From: Nothopassalora personata
Lineage: Eukaryota > Ascomycota > Dothideomycetes > Mycosphaerellales > Mycosphaerellaceae
NCBI GenBank assembly: GCA_033816765.1
Contig: CM066298.1
Coordinates: forward strand, 1,116,001 to 1,180,000
Direction: 5' to 3'
Length of the DNA stretch: 64,000 nt
Each line of letters opens with the position of its first letter. The first letter of the stretch is position 1. The position numbers and the translations under genes were made by a program. This document shows positions 37,769 through 48,300 of the stretch, one piece after another. The notes under the pieces were generated by a model that searched no databases, had not been told where the DNA came from, and saw only the letters and a list, made by a program, of their open reading frames with translations.

Positions 37769-38930
37769 ATACCTTTCCTTCTAAGACGAGCTACCCTTAG
37801 CTTACGGCTTTAGGAGGTTTCTATATAGGGGTTCTATCTACTTCTCGCTAGTTCTAGTACTATATAGTTTGCCTACGTATTACGTACGTGGTGTTATTAG
37901 GGTATAAGAGGTTAAAGTTATAGTTACTAGTCTAACTATAGTCTACTCGAGGGTTTAAAGAGTATACTCCTTTATACGTAGTAAGTATTCGCTACGCTCG
38001 CCGCTTACGATACGCTTACTAACCGTATAATAGATAAGCTAGATACGTATAATAGTACTATTACCGGCGAGCTACTTAAGAAGTATAGGCGCTATAGGTT
38101 AAGTAGGTACCTATACTTTAGTAATACTAGTATCGCTATCGCGTAGCTAGTAGCTCGCCTACGTACCGCGCGTGCCTAGCGCGATAAGCTTATCCGTAAG
38201 CTTAGTAATCCTCCTAGCTAGGAGGAGTAAGATACTCTTAATAAGTAACATTATCTCTATGCTAACCTAGGTAAGTAGGTTCTTAGTATAAGTACTGCCC
38301 CTTACGTAGGGTCCGTACGCTTACCGCTTATATAACTCGGCTAACCTCCTTCTAGGGTAAGAGGTAATATAGTACCTATAAGAATAAGCACTTAGGTAAT
38401 ACTCGCGTATGCTTTAAGGCGCCTCTACTACTAGCCCCCCCTCTACTATAGCTAATAAGTCTAGAGTTCTATAGTAAGAGTAGAATAGGGCCCTTAACGG
38501 CCTATTTAAACTCGGCTATACTATAAGTAGCCTATACGTTATATACGCATCCTATACTAACTATAGTTATAGTTCCTATAGGCTAAGAATATTAATACTA
38601 CTACCGTAGATAGGGTATTCCTACCGCCTACCCTACGTAGTAAGTATAATACTAATAATAATAAGGAGGAGGAGGAGAATAAGGATAATATAAGGGAATT
38701 ACGTAACGGGCTCGGGTTACGTAACATTAGTAAAGGGATATATACCCGTACTATCCTTAGTCGCTAACTACGGATACTATACCTTTTAGTTAGGTTAGGT
38801 AAGGTATAAAGTACGGAACATCGCTCTTTTAGATAACGAATAATTGCGTACGTTACGCCTACTAGCCGCTTACTCTACGCCTATCTTTAGTCTACGTAGC
38901 GTCTCTATACCGTGCCCCTATAAAAATTTA
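37769..38930 (+). other. RIP-mutated repeat of unknown type
   Basis: Plus-strand frames look weakly protein-like (for example TYNSTITGELLKKYRRYR near 38070) but match nothing I know. Contains short taa and gga runs near 38650-38680. CpG is retained and CpA almost absent. Confidence 0.35.
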
Positions 38931-39002
38931 CTTTTATTTTTATTTTTATAAATAAATAATCTTCTCTTCTCTCTTCTATACCTTATATTACCTTCTATGT
39001 CT

Positions 39003-39195
39003 CCGTTATTACTAAAGAGTAAGGTCTCCCTCCTATGTTATTACTATCGGATAAGACCTCCCTCTTATATAGTTAATAAATAGTAAGGCCTTCCTTCTAT
39101 GTTATTACTAAAGAATAAGGCCTCCCTCCTATATTATTACTAAAGGATAAGGTCTCCCCCCTATGTTATTACTAAAGGATAAGGCCTCCCTCTTA
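39003..39195. repeat. 32-bp minisatellite, about six units
   Basis: Direct repeats with a 32-base period; most units contain gttattactaaag and ggcctccctcc with small differences. One unit (about 39070-39100) is diverged. Confidence 0.85.
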
Positions 39196-39299
39196 TATCT
39201 TATATTGCCTTTACTAACGCCTTATATTTAGCTACTATACGTATAGTATTTACGAGTCCTTATACTAGCTCCTAGCTATTATATACCTCCCTCCCTTAA

Positions 39300-42200
39300 A
39301 CTATAGGTACGGACCGGCCTATCGTAAAACATACCGCATTCAAAAGCCCTTATTAAGAGTATTTTAACAATCTATAAAGTAGGTTACTACCCTAAAAGCT
39401 AAGAGAGTTCTACCTTATTTAATTTAGAGTAGTCTAAAGTTCTCTTCTCCTACCTTTTATAGCCCCGGCTACGGCTAACTTCCCCTTCTAGTTTAGCGCT
39501 CCTAAGCGCTAAAAGCCGAGCCTAAAACTTAAATCCTAACGTTACTTCCCTAGAGAAGAGAGAGATATAAGAGGAGGACCTAATTTTTAGTATAATAATA
39601 TACTTTATCTTAAATTACCCTATATTAGGGTAACCTATAGTAATAAATAGGCGTAGCGCGACGAGAACCGAAGGGTTAAAAGGGTCTATAGGCTTATACT
39701 ATACCTAGTAGAAGAAGTAGGGTACTAGTTATAAAACTTAAGGCTAAGGCTTAAGACTACTTTATTCTACTAGAATAGTACCCCCTAAAACACTCTACGA
39801 TACCTAAGGGTAGCCCCTACGAGAAAGGCGTACGTTACCGTAGGCCCGCATACTTAAGAGTTAAGAGTTACTCTCCTCTATAGTATACCTTCTTCTACTT
39901 AGTAGTTAGAAGAGTACCCTAGTATTACTATTAGGCTAGAACTCGAACGTAATTAGAAATAGGGTAATTAGATAGCCCTCTTAGCGTAAGGCTACTACGA
40001 GTTTCTTTTCTATACTAAACTAAACCGCTACTAAAATAGATAAAATAGATAAAGAGTCTATCTTTGATCCCTTAGGGGATAAAGATACACTCTCCGGCCC
40101 TTCTATACTAACCTAATAACCTTTGAGTATCGTTCTTAACGTAAACGAAGCTAATAAGATTATATAAAGGAATTTTATCCTCTTTATTAGCGTAAAGAGG
40201 CCAAATCCTTTTATTAAGACCGCGTTAGACACTTTGCCGCTAAAGCGTAACAAAGTAGTACAAACGTCCTAATCCGACGCCCTAAAGGCCGAATCTAAGC
40301 TTAACGAAGCCTACTAACTAGTTATCGACGCCGCTCCTCTAGTAAGAGGAGACCGGAAGAGGTAGGATAAGATCCTTAGACTTCTAGGTCTTTTTAGGGC
40401 CTTCCGTAAAGATAAGGCACTCCTAATAGTAATAGTAAAGATTAAACAGTAGGTTTATACCCTAGAGGGGTTAGTTACTAAGCTTACTAAGCTAGTTAAT
40501 AATAGGAACGGCCCTACGGGGACCTAAAAGAGCTAAAAACTAACTTTTATAAGTATCCTCTCTAGGGGCGACCCTACTATCCGGGCCTAAACTATAATAC
40601 CACGTTAAAAACCTCCCGGTTTATACTAACCTCCTCCTAGCCTAAGACGGGTTAAACTACTATAGAAGGAACTAAAACCGATAGCCGAAAGGCCTATATA
40701 AAGAGTAGAGGTTACCTAATTATCTTCGGGATAGTAAATAATAATAGTACTACCCCTCTTAATATAATTGCTACTTACAATACGGAGAATCGGGCTTTCT
40801 TATTAGCTAACCTATACCCTAAATACCTAATCCTCCTTAGAACGCGCCTTTCGGAGAAGGGGAACCTTGTCCTAACGCTACGGGACGAGATAGTAAAGGA
40901 AACACTCGAGAAGAACCTTACTCTCCTTAAGATAATTATTCCCGTCCGCTAAGTCCTCGAAGATAACTCTTAGTATAAGGTAGTTATATACCGGATTGAC
41001 CCTATTACCTTTAAGGAGAACGGACTATAAAAGGTCGCTACCGAACTAGTAGCCTTTAATAAAGGCTTTAAACTTATAAATACCCCTCTAAAGCTTACGA
41101 GTAAAGAAAACCGCCTATCTTAAATATAGGGCACGATGTTACTTACCTTTAAAATAAGCGAAGAAGCTACTAGGGCTAGGAAAGACGGTCTTTAGATCGG
41201 CGCAAAACACCTAAGGGTATAAAGAGCGCTATCGAAGGAAGAGAGAAAAAAAAGGAAAACTAGCCTCCCTTAGATATTAGTTATACCTTTACGTATCTTT
41301 AAAGCGAACCTAAATTAGAGCGCGGCGGCTACCGAGTTCCTACTTAAGTTAGCAATCCGGAAAAAGGCTAATATACTAGCAATTTAAGAGCCGTAGGTTT
41401 TTATAGACGAAGAAAATAGTCTATAAAGATCTATAGCTTACCCGGCCTTTATAACTCTACTACCGACTAGTATAGCGAGGAATTATACCCTATTCTATAT
41501 TACTAGATAAATCTAAATCAAAATAACTCCAGTTTAAAATAGGAATCCGGATTTTTAAGTAATATCCGCAAAAGATAAGAAGGGTAATTCGATCTAAATT
41601 CTTAATATCTATAATAAAAAAGATAGTAAGAATGTCTAGATAAATAAAAGAGCCCTATACTAATTTACGCCGGTAATAAATACGGTACTACTTAGCGACT
41701 TTAATATACGGTACCCGTTGTAGGATTCGTACGGGAAGGATAATAGCTTAAGAGCTAGAACCTTTATTAATTAGATTAAGGTAAATAACTTCTCTCTAAG
41801 AAATACCCTAAATATAGGAATCTTCTTCTAAGTACACCTAAATAACCTAAGTGTTCTAGACCTTACCTTTATAAAAGGAAGGTTATTAGGCTCGGACATA
41901 AACTAGCGTATACTAGAGACCTTACCTAACTACTTAGCAATCTCTCTAGATATTAGAGGGAGTAATACTTCCTCTCTACCTCTACCTACACCTAGCAATA
42001 GACTACGCTTCGATACGTCTAAAGTAGATTAGAAAGGCTTTTCTCGAGAATTAAAGGATTGTAAGGTAGATCTCGAAGGTATAGAAGACCTAGACCTACT
42101 AGTAAGTACCTTTTCTAATATTATATCTATCGCGGCTAAACTATATATCCCTAAACTTAGGGTAGTAGTAAAGTCTAAACCGTAGTAGACGCCGGAACTA

Positions 42201-43040
42201 AAAGAACTCTAAAAATTAATATCTCGCGAGCGTAGAAAATTAGCTAGTCCCCTAGTATCTACCCTACGTACTAATAAAGAAGCGTACTTAGATACAAGGA
42301 ATAAATACTTCCTAGCTATTAAAAACGTAAAGCGAGACTATTAGAATAAGTTCCTTAAAAAGACTAATCTTACGTTAGTCTATAAGGCCTTCTCCTATAT
42401 AAAAGTAGGGGGGAATAGTCTAGTTCCGACTATAAACGGATAGGATATATTTAAGGGAAAATATAAGGCCCTCTAGGGCGCGCTATTTCCTTTCCTACCC
42501 CCGGATAACCCTCTAGACCCTAAGTAGGATAGCTATCCTATAGAGAACTAGGAATAACACCTAATACAATTAGAAGAACTTTAATTAGCTTATAGTTCCT
42601 TAAAAGTAAAAGGTAAAACCCTAGGCCCGGACGGTATAACCTAAGCTATAATCTAACGCGTATTTTAAGCTTTTCTAAATGCCTTCCTTAAGGTCTACGG
42701 CTCGCTACTAAATAAAGGGTATTACCCTAAGTACTAGTAAGTAGCGATTAGATTTACGCTAGTGAAACTAGAGAAACCCGACTACTTAATCCCTAAGGTA
42801 TATAGGATAATAGCCCTCCTTAACTATCTAGAGAAAGTAAGCGAGAGAATATTAGCTAAAAAACGAGGAGTTCTAGCCGATACCGGCCTACTACTTTACA
42901 ACTCGTAAATAGGCGGTAGAACTAAACGTTTAGCCGTAGATGTAGCCCTCCTCCTTATATATATATATAAAGAGACCTTCTTCTTTACTATAGATACAAG
43001 TAGCTTATTAATAAAATATTGCTAACTTACTAGCCTACTA
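39300..43040 (+). mobile_element. Tad1/I-type LINE, 3'-truncated, RIP-mutated
   Basis: Plus-strand non-LTR retrotransposon. A 5' region (39300-40070) has no clear frame. ORF1 covers about 40070-41260 (Lys/Glu-rich, ending SKEERKKRKTSLP). ORF2 starts near 41280 with an AP-like endonuclease (IFKANLN, FITLLPTSIARN, then VLLSDFNIRYPL near 41690, then LDLTFIKGRLLGSDIN near 41855-41905). The RT N-terminal part follows at about 42590-42990 (GKTLGPDGIT, GYYPKY, KVYRIIALLNYLEKV, IGGRTKRLAVD). The RT stops making sense near 43020, before any YxDD box, so the 3' end is missing. In-frame TAG/TAA at Gln/Trp codons throughout. Confidence 0.82.
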
Positions 43041-43209
43041 TAAAGCTTATAATAGAGCTTAAATAATATATAGTAGAAGGTCCTAACGTTACTACAATAG
43101 ATAATAGGGGGTATAGGCTATAGAGGATTATACAATTATATATAAATTACCTTATTTACGTATAAGCTATAAGAGCTAAGGGGGTATATTACAATCTAGT
43201 ACAATTAGG
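43041..43209. other. AT-rich junction between LINE and gag-only LTR element
   Basis: No feature recognised; ends with the left target duplication ttagg (43205-43209). Confidence 0.5.
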
Positions 43210-43431
43210 TGTTACGGATCGATCCGGGGAAGCTATAGCTAACTAATTGATACCTACACACTAGCGGAAGGACCCGGTATATAGAGTACTCTCTCTAATC
43301 TACGTGCTCTATAATAGAGTAAAGAGAGTAGGATAGATTACTCTAAGACATAGCACTATATAGACGACGCTTCTTTACGAGTAGATAGGAGCCTCGTGCT
43401 TAACTTATTTTAAGTATACACTATATACTAT

Positions 43432-43835
43432 TGTTACGGAATGATTCCTACGGACCCTAGAATTATGACAACGAGACAAGCACGTAACTCATCCTACCTA
43501 AGTGCTTAGACTTAGGACGATTAGACTACTTATGCTTAGACTAATTAGACTACTTATACTTAGGATAATTAGACTAATTACCGAGATCTACGAATCTCCT
43601 TTATATTTAGGAACGCTAAGGATCCCTTATAGTTTCGATGCGTTTAACTTACTGTTTAATATCACTATTTAGAATACACTATAACACAACCTCTACCTTA
43701 CTGCTACTTAGTCCCTACGAGACAAGATAGCTACTACTTTATTACTCTCCCTCGACTTCCTATCGGCCCGAGAACAAACCTGATTAAGCTTGTCTTCTTA
43801 ACTTGTAATATTATTAGGTTATACCAAACCTAACA
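43432..43835 (+). repeat. Solo LTR inserted in the left LTR of the gag-only element
   Basis: 404 bp from tgttacggaa to aacctaaca, flanked by actat (43427-43431 and 43836-43840). The undisrupted right LTR confirms the empty site. Its first part resembles the U3 of the inner element (including the 24-bp direct repeat) and its last part resembles the R/U5 of the outer element. Confidence 0.95.
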
Positions 43836-43989
43836 ACTATTTAGGACTACTACCTTCTTAATAAGTTAGAGACATTACTATAAAGATCTAAGCCCGGTTA
43901 GGATAACGTATAGCGGTTCCTAACAACTTTAAGTACTACTACTAGGGCCCTTTATATATATCTAGGAGAGACGCTACCCGGAGTCCGTT

Positions 43990-44960
43990 ACGATAATAGC
44001 GATAGTTAACTAGCATTACGGAACGAATAAGCGAAATATCGATTAGTAGAAGCGGAAAACGATTAACACCCTCTATAAGCTCAAATAGTATATACGAGTA
44101 CACTAAGGTACCTAAGGTGTTACTACCGGAGACGTTTAATAGGACATAAGGGAAGCTAGAGGCTTTTTAGCTATAGGTTTAGCTATACCTCTACTTTAAC
44201 GCCTACTGGTTTAATAGCGAGGCCTCTAAGGTCTTATACGCCGTATCCTTCCTAAGGGGTAGGGTAGCCCGGGGATTTAGACTATACCTTAAAGACTAGC
44301 TTAATAACTAGGACGAAGGAGACAACCTAAAGATAGAAACCCGGAAGATATTTACCGACTATAATAAGTTCGAGATTAAGCTAAATAATCTCTATAGAAT
44401 ACCTAATAAAGAGGTTTATACCGACCGATATATCCGACAACTTCGATAGAATACCTTAGTCGCCGTTTACGCCTCTAAGTTCTAAGGATATACCGCCGAC
44501 CTCGAGTAGAACGACGTAGCGTTTAGATCCTAGTTCTACCTAGGCCTAAAGGACAACGTTAAGGCTAAACTATCTCGAAACTCTAGTCTTACTAGCTTAG
44601 CCGCGATAGTTAAGGCTATAAAGGAAATTAACGAGAGACTCTAGGAGCTAAAGTACGACCGATTTGTATAGCCTAGATTCTAGAGACCCGCGAGAGGCGG
44701 AAGAGGGGGCTTTAAAGCTAGGAGTTATAACCCTAATTACGGAGATCTAATAGAATTAGACGCTACGGAAAGACGCGGACAAAGTAAGCAGTTAATAAGA
44801 GATCTAACTTACTATATATATAGAAAGAAAGGCTACTATACTAGAGACTATCCGAAGAAGAATATTATTAGCCGCGAATTTAACGCGATAGACTAGGTAA
44901 TAACGACGTACTAGGAATACGAGAACTTCTTCTCGAAATCTACCTAGTAGAAACGACCTA
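43990..44960 (+). pseudogene. Gag of the gag-only element
   Basis: Plus-strand capsid-like frame: FNAYWFNSEASKVLYAV and FLRGRVARGF (about 44200-44275), KIFTDYNKFEIKLNNLY (about 44345-44395), FYLGLKDNVKAKLSR, and an Arg/Gly-rich linker near 44690. A zinc knuckle near 44800-44860 now reads YYIYRKKGYYTRDYPKKN, where the CCHC residues have become Tyr. Same architecture as inner-element gag but diverged. Many stops at former Gln/Trp codons. The start is uncertain because of mutation. Confidence 0.75.
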
Positions 44961-45121
44961 ACGATAAAGGTATTAAATAGCGGCTTCTTAATTTAATAAC
45001 CTAGGACATAGAAGTTAATGTAACGACAAGGAAGATAGGTCTAGGACAAAACTAACGACACGGCCTTAGTATTAAAATAGAGGTCTAACTAGAAAGTATC
45101 TAGTACTTTAATAAGGGACGA

Positions 45122-45538
45122 CTAAGGAAGGATAGGGACTAGGGAGGCGGGAGCGCGGCTAGGCTCTACTAACTCTTACTCCTTGAGAACGGACTTCTCG
45201 ACGGATAACGCCTCGGCCTCGCGGCTCTCTAGAAGGTCTATCTCTTTCTAGAGGCGAGATTTCTTCTCCTACGCTACGGCCTCTTCCTCTTAGAGACGTT
45301 AGAGTATCGCCCGTAGCTCGCGTATCCTACGTAGATACGACAATATCTTCTCCTCTAGGGCGGCGCGTTATTTTCGTAGACGAGACTAGTCCGCCTCCGA
45401 TACGACAATATCGTAACCCTTATAGTTCGAACGGATATAGGCACTATACTTCCCGGAAGAGACGTAGACGCGATAGGAGATATCCTTTATAACGTAACGA
45501 CTACACTTTTAGACTATAGTAACCCCGAGCGACTCTAT
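45122..45538 (-). pseudogene. Opposite-strand accessory gene of the gag-only element: Zn2Cys6-like plus coiled coil
   Basis: Minus-strand frame from ATA 45538 (probable former ATG) to TAG 45122-45124, opposite gag and just inside the 3' LTR. Cys or Tyr-from-Cys positions are spaced x2, x6, x8, x2, x7, which fits the fungal Zn2Cys6 consensus; only the first is still Cys, and the other five read Tyr. Then come YIRSNYKGYDIVVSEAD and a Leu/Arg/Glu-rich helix (ALEEKILSYLRRIRELRAIL) followed by a second charged helix (KEIDLLESREAEAL). At least seven internal stops fit RIP of Gln or Trp codons. It is the only gene besides gag that this minimal element kept. Confidence 0.65.
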
Positions 45539-45683
45539 TTTATCGGTAAGACGGGTTCGACGAACGGATAAGCTAATCTTGGTAGGATATTTACAAAAGG
45601 ACGATATCGTTAATAAAACGCAAATAGGGAACACGATTATTATATAATAGCTTCGGGACGAAGCTAGGATAGAAGGGGGATAG

Positions 45684-45990
45684 TATTACGGATCGATCCG
45701 GGGAAGCTATAGCTAACTAATCGATACCTATATACTAGCGGAAGGACCCGGTATATAGAGTACTCTCTCTAATCTACGTGCTTTATAATAGAGTAAAGAG
45801 AGTAGGACAGATTACGCTAAGACATAGTACTATATAGACGACGCTTCTTTACGAGTAGATAGGAGCCTCGTACTTAACTTATTTTAAGTATATACTATAT
45901 ACTGTTTAGGACTACTACCTTCTTAACGAGTTAGAGACATCTCTATAAAGATCTAAGCCCGGGTAGGATAACGTATAGCGGTTCCTAATA
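45684..45990 (+). repeat. 3' LTR of the gag-only element
   Basis: 307 bp, starting tattacgg (TG altered to TA) and ending cctaata, followed by target duplication ttagg. Confidence 0.93.
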
Positions 45991-45995
45991 TTAGG

Positions 45996-46560
45996 CTTAT
46001 AACTATGCTTATAATTAGGCTTAGAGCTTAAGATCCATTTACTACTAAGTAGTCACGTGACTTAATTAGTTATTTACTTACACCTGTTCCTTTTAAGTAT
46101 ATATAGTCTTAGATAGATATATATAATATATAGTCTACTTTAAACTAGTCCTTTAACTTACTAATATATAAGCCTAAGTAAGTAAATCATTTAAGTAAAC
46201 AATTAGTTTACTAATTAATACCTATAATGCGACATTATTTTATTCTCGACGCTATTATAATCTCTACTATCGGCGCTATTATTTAAATCTATAGGACCTC
46301 GGTTAGACGTAGTAATTGTTTACTATTACGTACTAAATTATAGTAGTAATGCTATATAGCTTTTAGCTATACTAAAATAAGCCCTATTCGATCTTTAACG
46401 CTTTACTAAGACTTACCGTAAGCGGAATTACCCAAGTAGCTAAATAGTACGGGTACCGAGCCGAGAAAGAAGGGACTAAGCTTACTAAGGTAAAATAATA
46501 CGTATAGATAATACCGAATCTATACCTCCTATATTATATATAATTATATAATAAACAACC
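45996..46560. other. RIP-mutated AT-rich margin of the repeat block
   Basis: Strong TpA bias but no element recognised. Contains short inverted AT-rich stretches (about 46170-46220). CpA/TpG become normal again by about 46600, marking the edge of the RIP-affected block. Confidence 0.5.
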
Positions 46561-46629
46561 TACCCGCGAGGGCACCACTAGGGCTAGGCCTTCGAATATG
46601 AGAAAAGCGCAAAAATCTTATTTTTTACA

Positions 46630-46755
46630 TAGTTAAGCAAGTTAAGTCAGTTAAGCATAGCCCCTTAATTAATATCAGTTAAGCAAGTGACTAGTTATTT
46701 ATCCAAGCAAGTATCGCATTTTGCGTCAGTCAAGTAACTTGATTGCTTGATGACA
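46630..46755. repeat. Cluster of gttaagcaagt-like repeats at the block edge
   Basis: At least four variants of agttaagcaagt occur within 120 bases, plus one in inverted orientation (acttgattgcttga). It may be the remnant of a transposon end. Confidence 0.5.
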
Positions 46756-48300
46756 GCACTGTAAATTTCCTACCACCTGCTCACGCCCTCTGATCATTTC
46801 GGGGCCGATGCACAATGAAAGGAGTATGAGTCCGTGGTTACATCTGGCAGGATATGATTGAAGAATACGCCCAGTTCTACTACAGTGTATCAAGGTGCTC
46901 CAAGGAGATGGCAGCTAGCGAAAAGACAGGCGGAGCCATTGCAGCCACGTGTATGTGCTCGCGGGAAAAGCAGAAGGGCTGACGGTATCTCTCTCCGCAA
47001 GGTGCCATTGCTGCAAGAAGAAGTCGTTCACGCCAGGGCCTGATGGTGCTCAATCGCCAGCTCTGGGGCTATGGCGAGTAGCTGTGAGGAGGCTCCTGGT
47101 ACCACTTCTCGGCTCAAGGGCAGGCAAGCATAGTGAGTGCATGCTGGTGAGGTTGTACAAGGGACTTATCCTTACAGCTTCGACAAAGTCATCACACTAA
47201 AGCATGGCAGAGCGTGATAAGTCATCGCCTTCAGCATGGACATGGATTTAAGCTAAAGCCTCCGGAGGCTGCCCTGCACACCGCATTCGGGCGCTGCTAT
47301 GTTGCGATTCGTTATTCAGACCTCAGCTTGTTGCATTACGCTCTCACCAATCACATCGGACAGAAACGCCGTCTCAACGCTCGCTCCCTCGGAGGCCGGC
47401 AAGGATGGAATCATGCGGTGTACCACTTCTCCAACCCCACCAGCTTGGGGTAACAGCACACCAGATGCTGACTGCCCTGCGGACATGGCGCAGTACGTAC
47501 TCGTCCTTGATTTCTTCCCAGATCCGCCACCAACGAAAGTGCCGTGTCCCCATCCGTACATCTGCACGAGTCGAGGTCCAATACTTTTGCGCCAAATCGG
47601 TAGAACCAACATCTTGACAGGTCGGCTGTTGACGTTTGGAGGCGTGGACTTTGCAGGCACGTCGCAGTTAGTACGGTTAGGGTCGGCCATGCGATCGACA
47701 CTCTACGCTGCTTTCGCTGTCCTTTTTGGGTCGACGGGAGCTTCCGCTCACGCATCCGAGGATCCTTCTTTGCGTGGCTTTAGGGATCTGAGGGAGCGAT
47801 TGGAGTGATCAGCGGGGAGAGCTAGTTTTTAAGGCCGAATGGCGTCGTATGCTGTGAAGTGACGAGTGTATCAACACAGCTCTTATGTGGATCCTCTGTG
47901 TGGGCCAAGAACAGGGCTGCGCAGTCGTTGTCAAGGTGGTTTGGATCGTTGTGGTAGCAATTGCTCAAGTCTTAGCAAGGTGCTATTAAATCATGGGAAG
48001 TCTTGCTCAAAGGTGCGAGATTGTGGCGAATTGGAGCGTGTATACAATACATCTATCATATCTCATCATTCATCTGCGGCACTGAGGCGCAGTCGTAATA
48101 TTAGGTCCCTCCAATGGATGTGCTACTCGCAGAGACGAGCGCGAGAGCTTCAAAATCTGGCTTTATGCCGGGTATAAAAGTCTCCCCAAAAGTCCTCCTG
48201 GTCTTGAACTCCATGCTAAGGACTACGAGGCTTCAAGTCCTCGGTCCGTATTCCTAGATCCGGCGGTCGTCATAGTCGTAATTCTGATATGATTGCGATC
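46756..48300. other. Interval 3' of the bZIP gene; no supported gene
   Basis: Normal base composition. The longest open frame is 47299-47808 (plus, 169 codons). Its C-terminal 40 residues, from ATG 47689, resemble a signal peptide (hydrophobic AAFAVLFGS then ASA) followed by only about 19 residues. Overlapping frames on the minus strand are equally long, and no domain is recognisable, so I do not call a gene. Confidence 0.4.

Larger units (their letters stand above)
43210..45990 (+). mobile_element. Non-autonomous gag-only LTR retrotransposon (TR-GAG type)
   Basis: Two 307-bp LTRs flank an internal region of only about 1.76 kb, with target duplication ttagg (43205-43209 and 45991-45995). The left LTR is 43210-43431 plus 43841-43925, split by a solo LTR and its 5-bp duplication. 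The right LTR is 45684-45990. The internal region encodes gag on the plus strand and an opposite-strand accessory gene; no protease, RT or integrase is present. A polypurine tract agaaggggga (45671-45680) precedes the right LTR. Replication would have needed pol from another element. Confidence 0.93.

Noticed and set aside
46390..46560. Possible helix-turn-helix of a Fot1/pogo transposase
   Set aside because: Residue pattern too weak and no catalytic domain follows.
47316..47690. 124-codon minus-strand open frame
   Set aside because: Overlaps equally long frames on the plus strand, has no domain and no plausible splice continuation.
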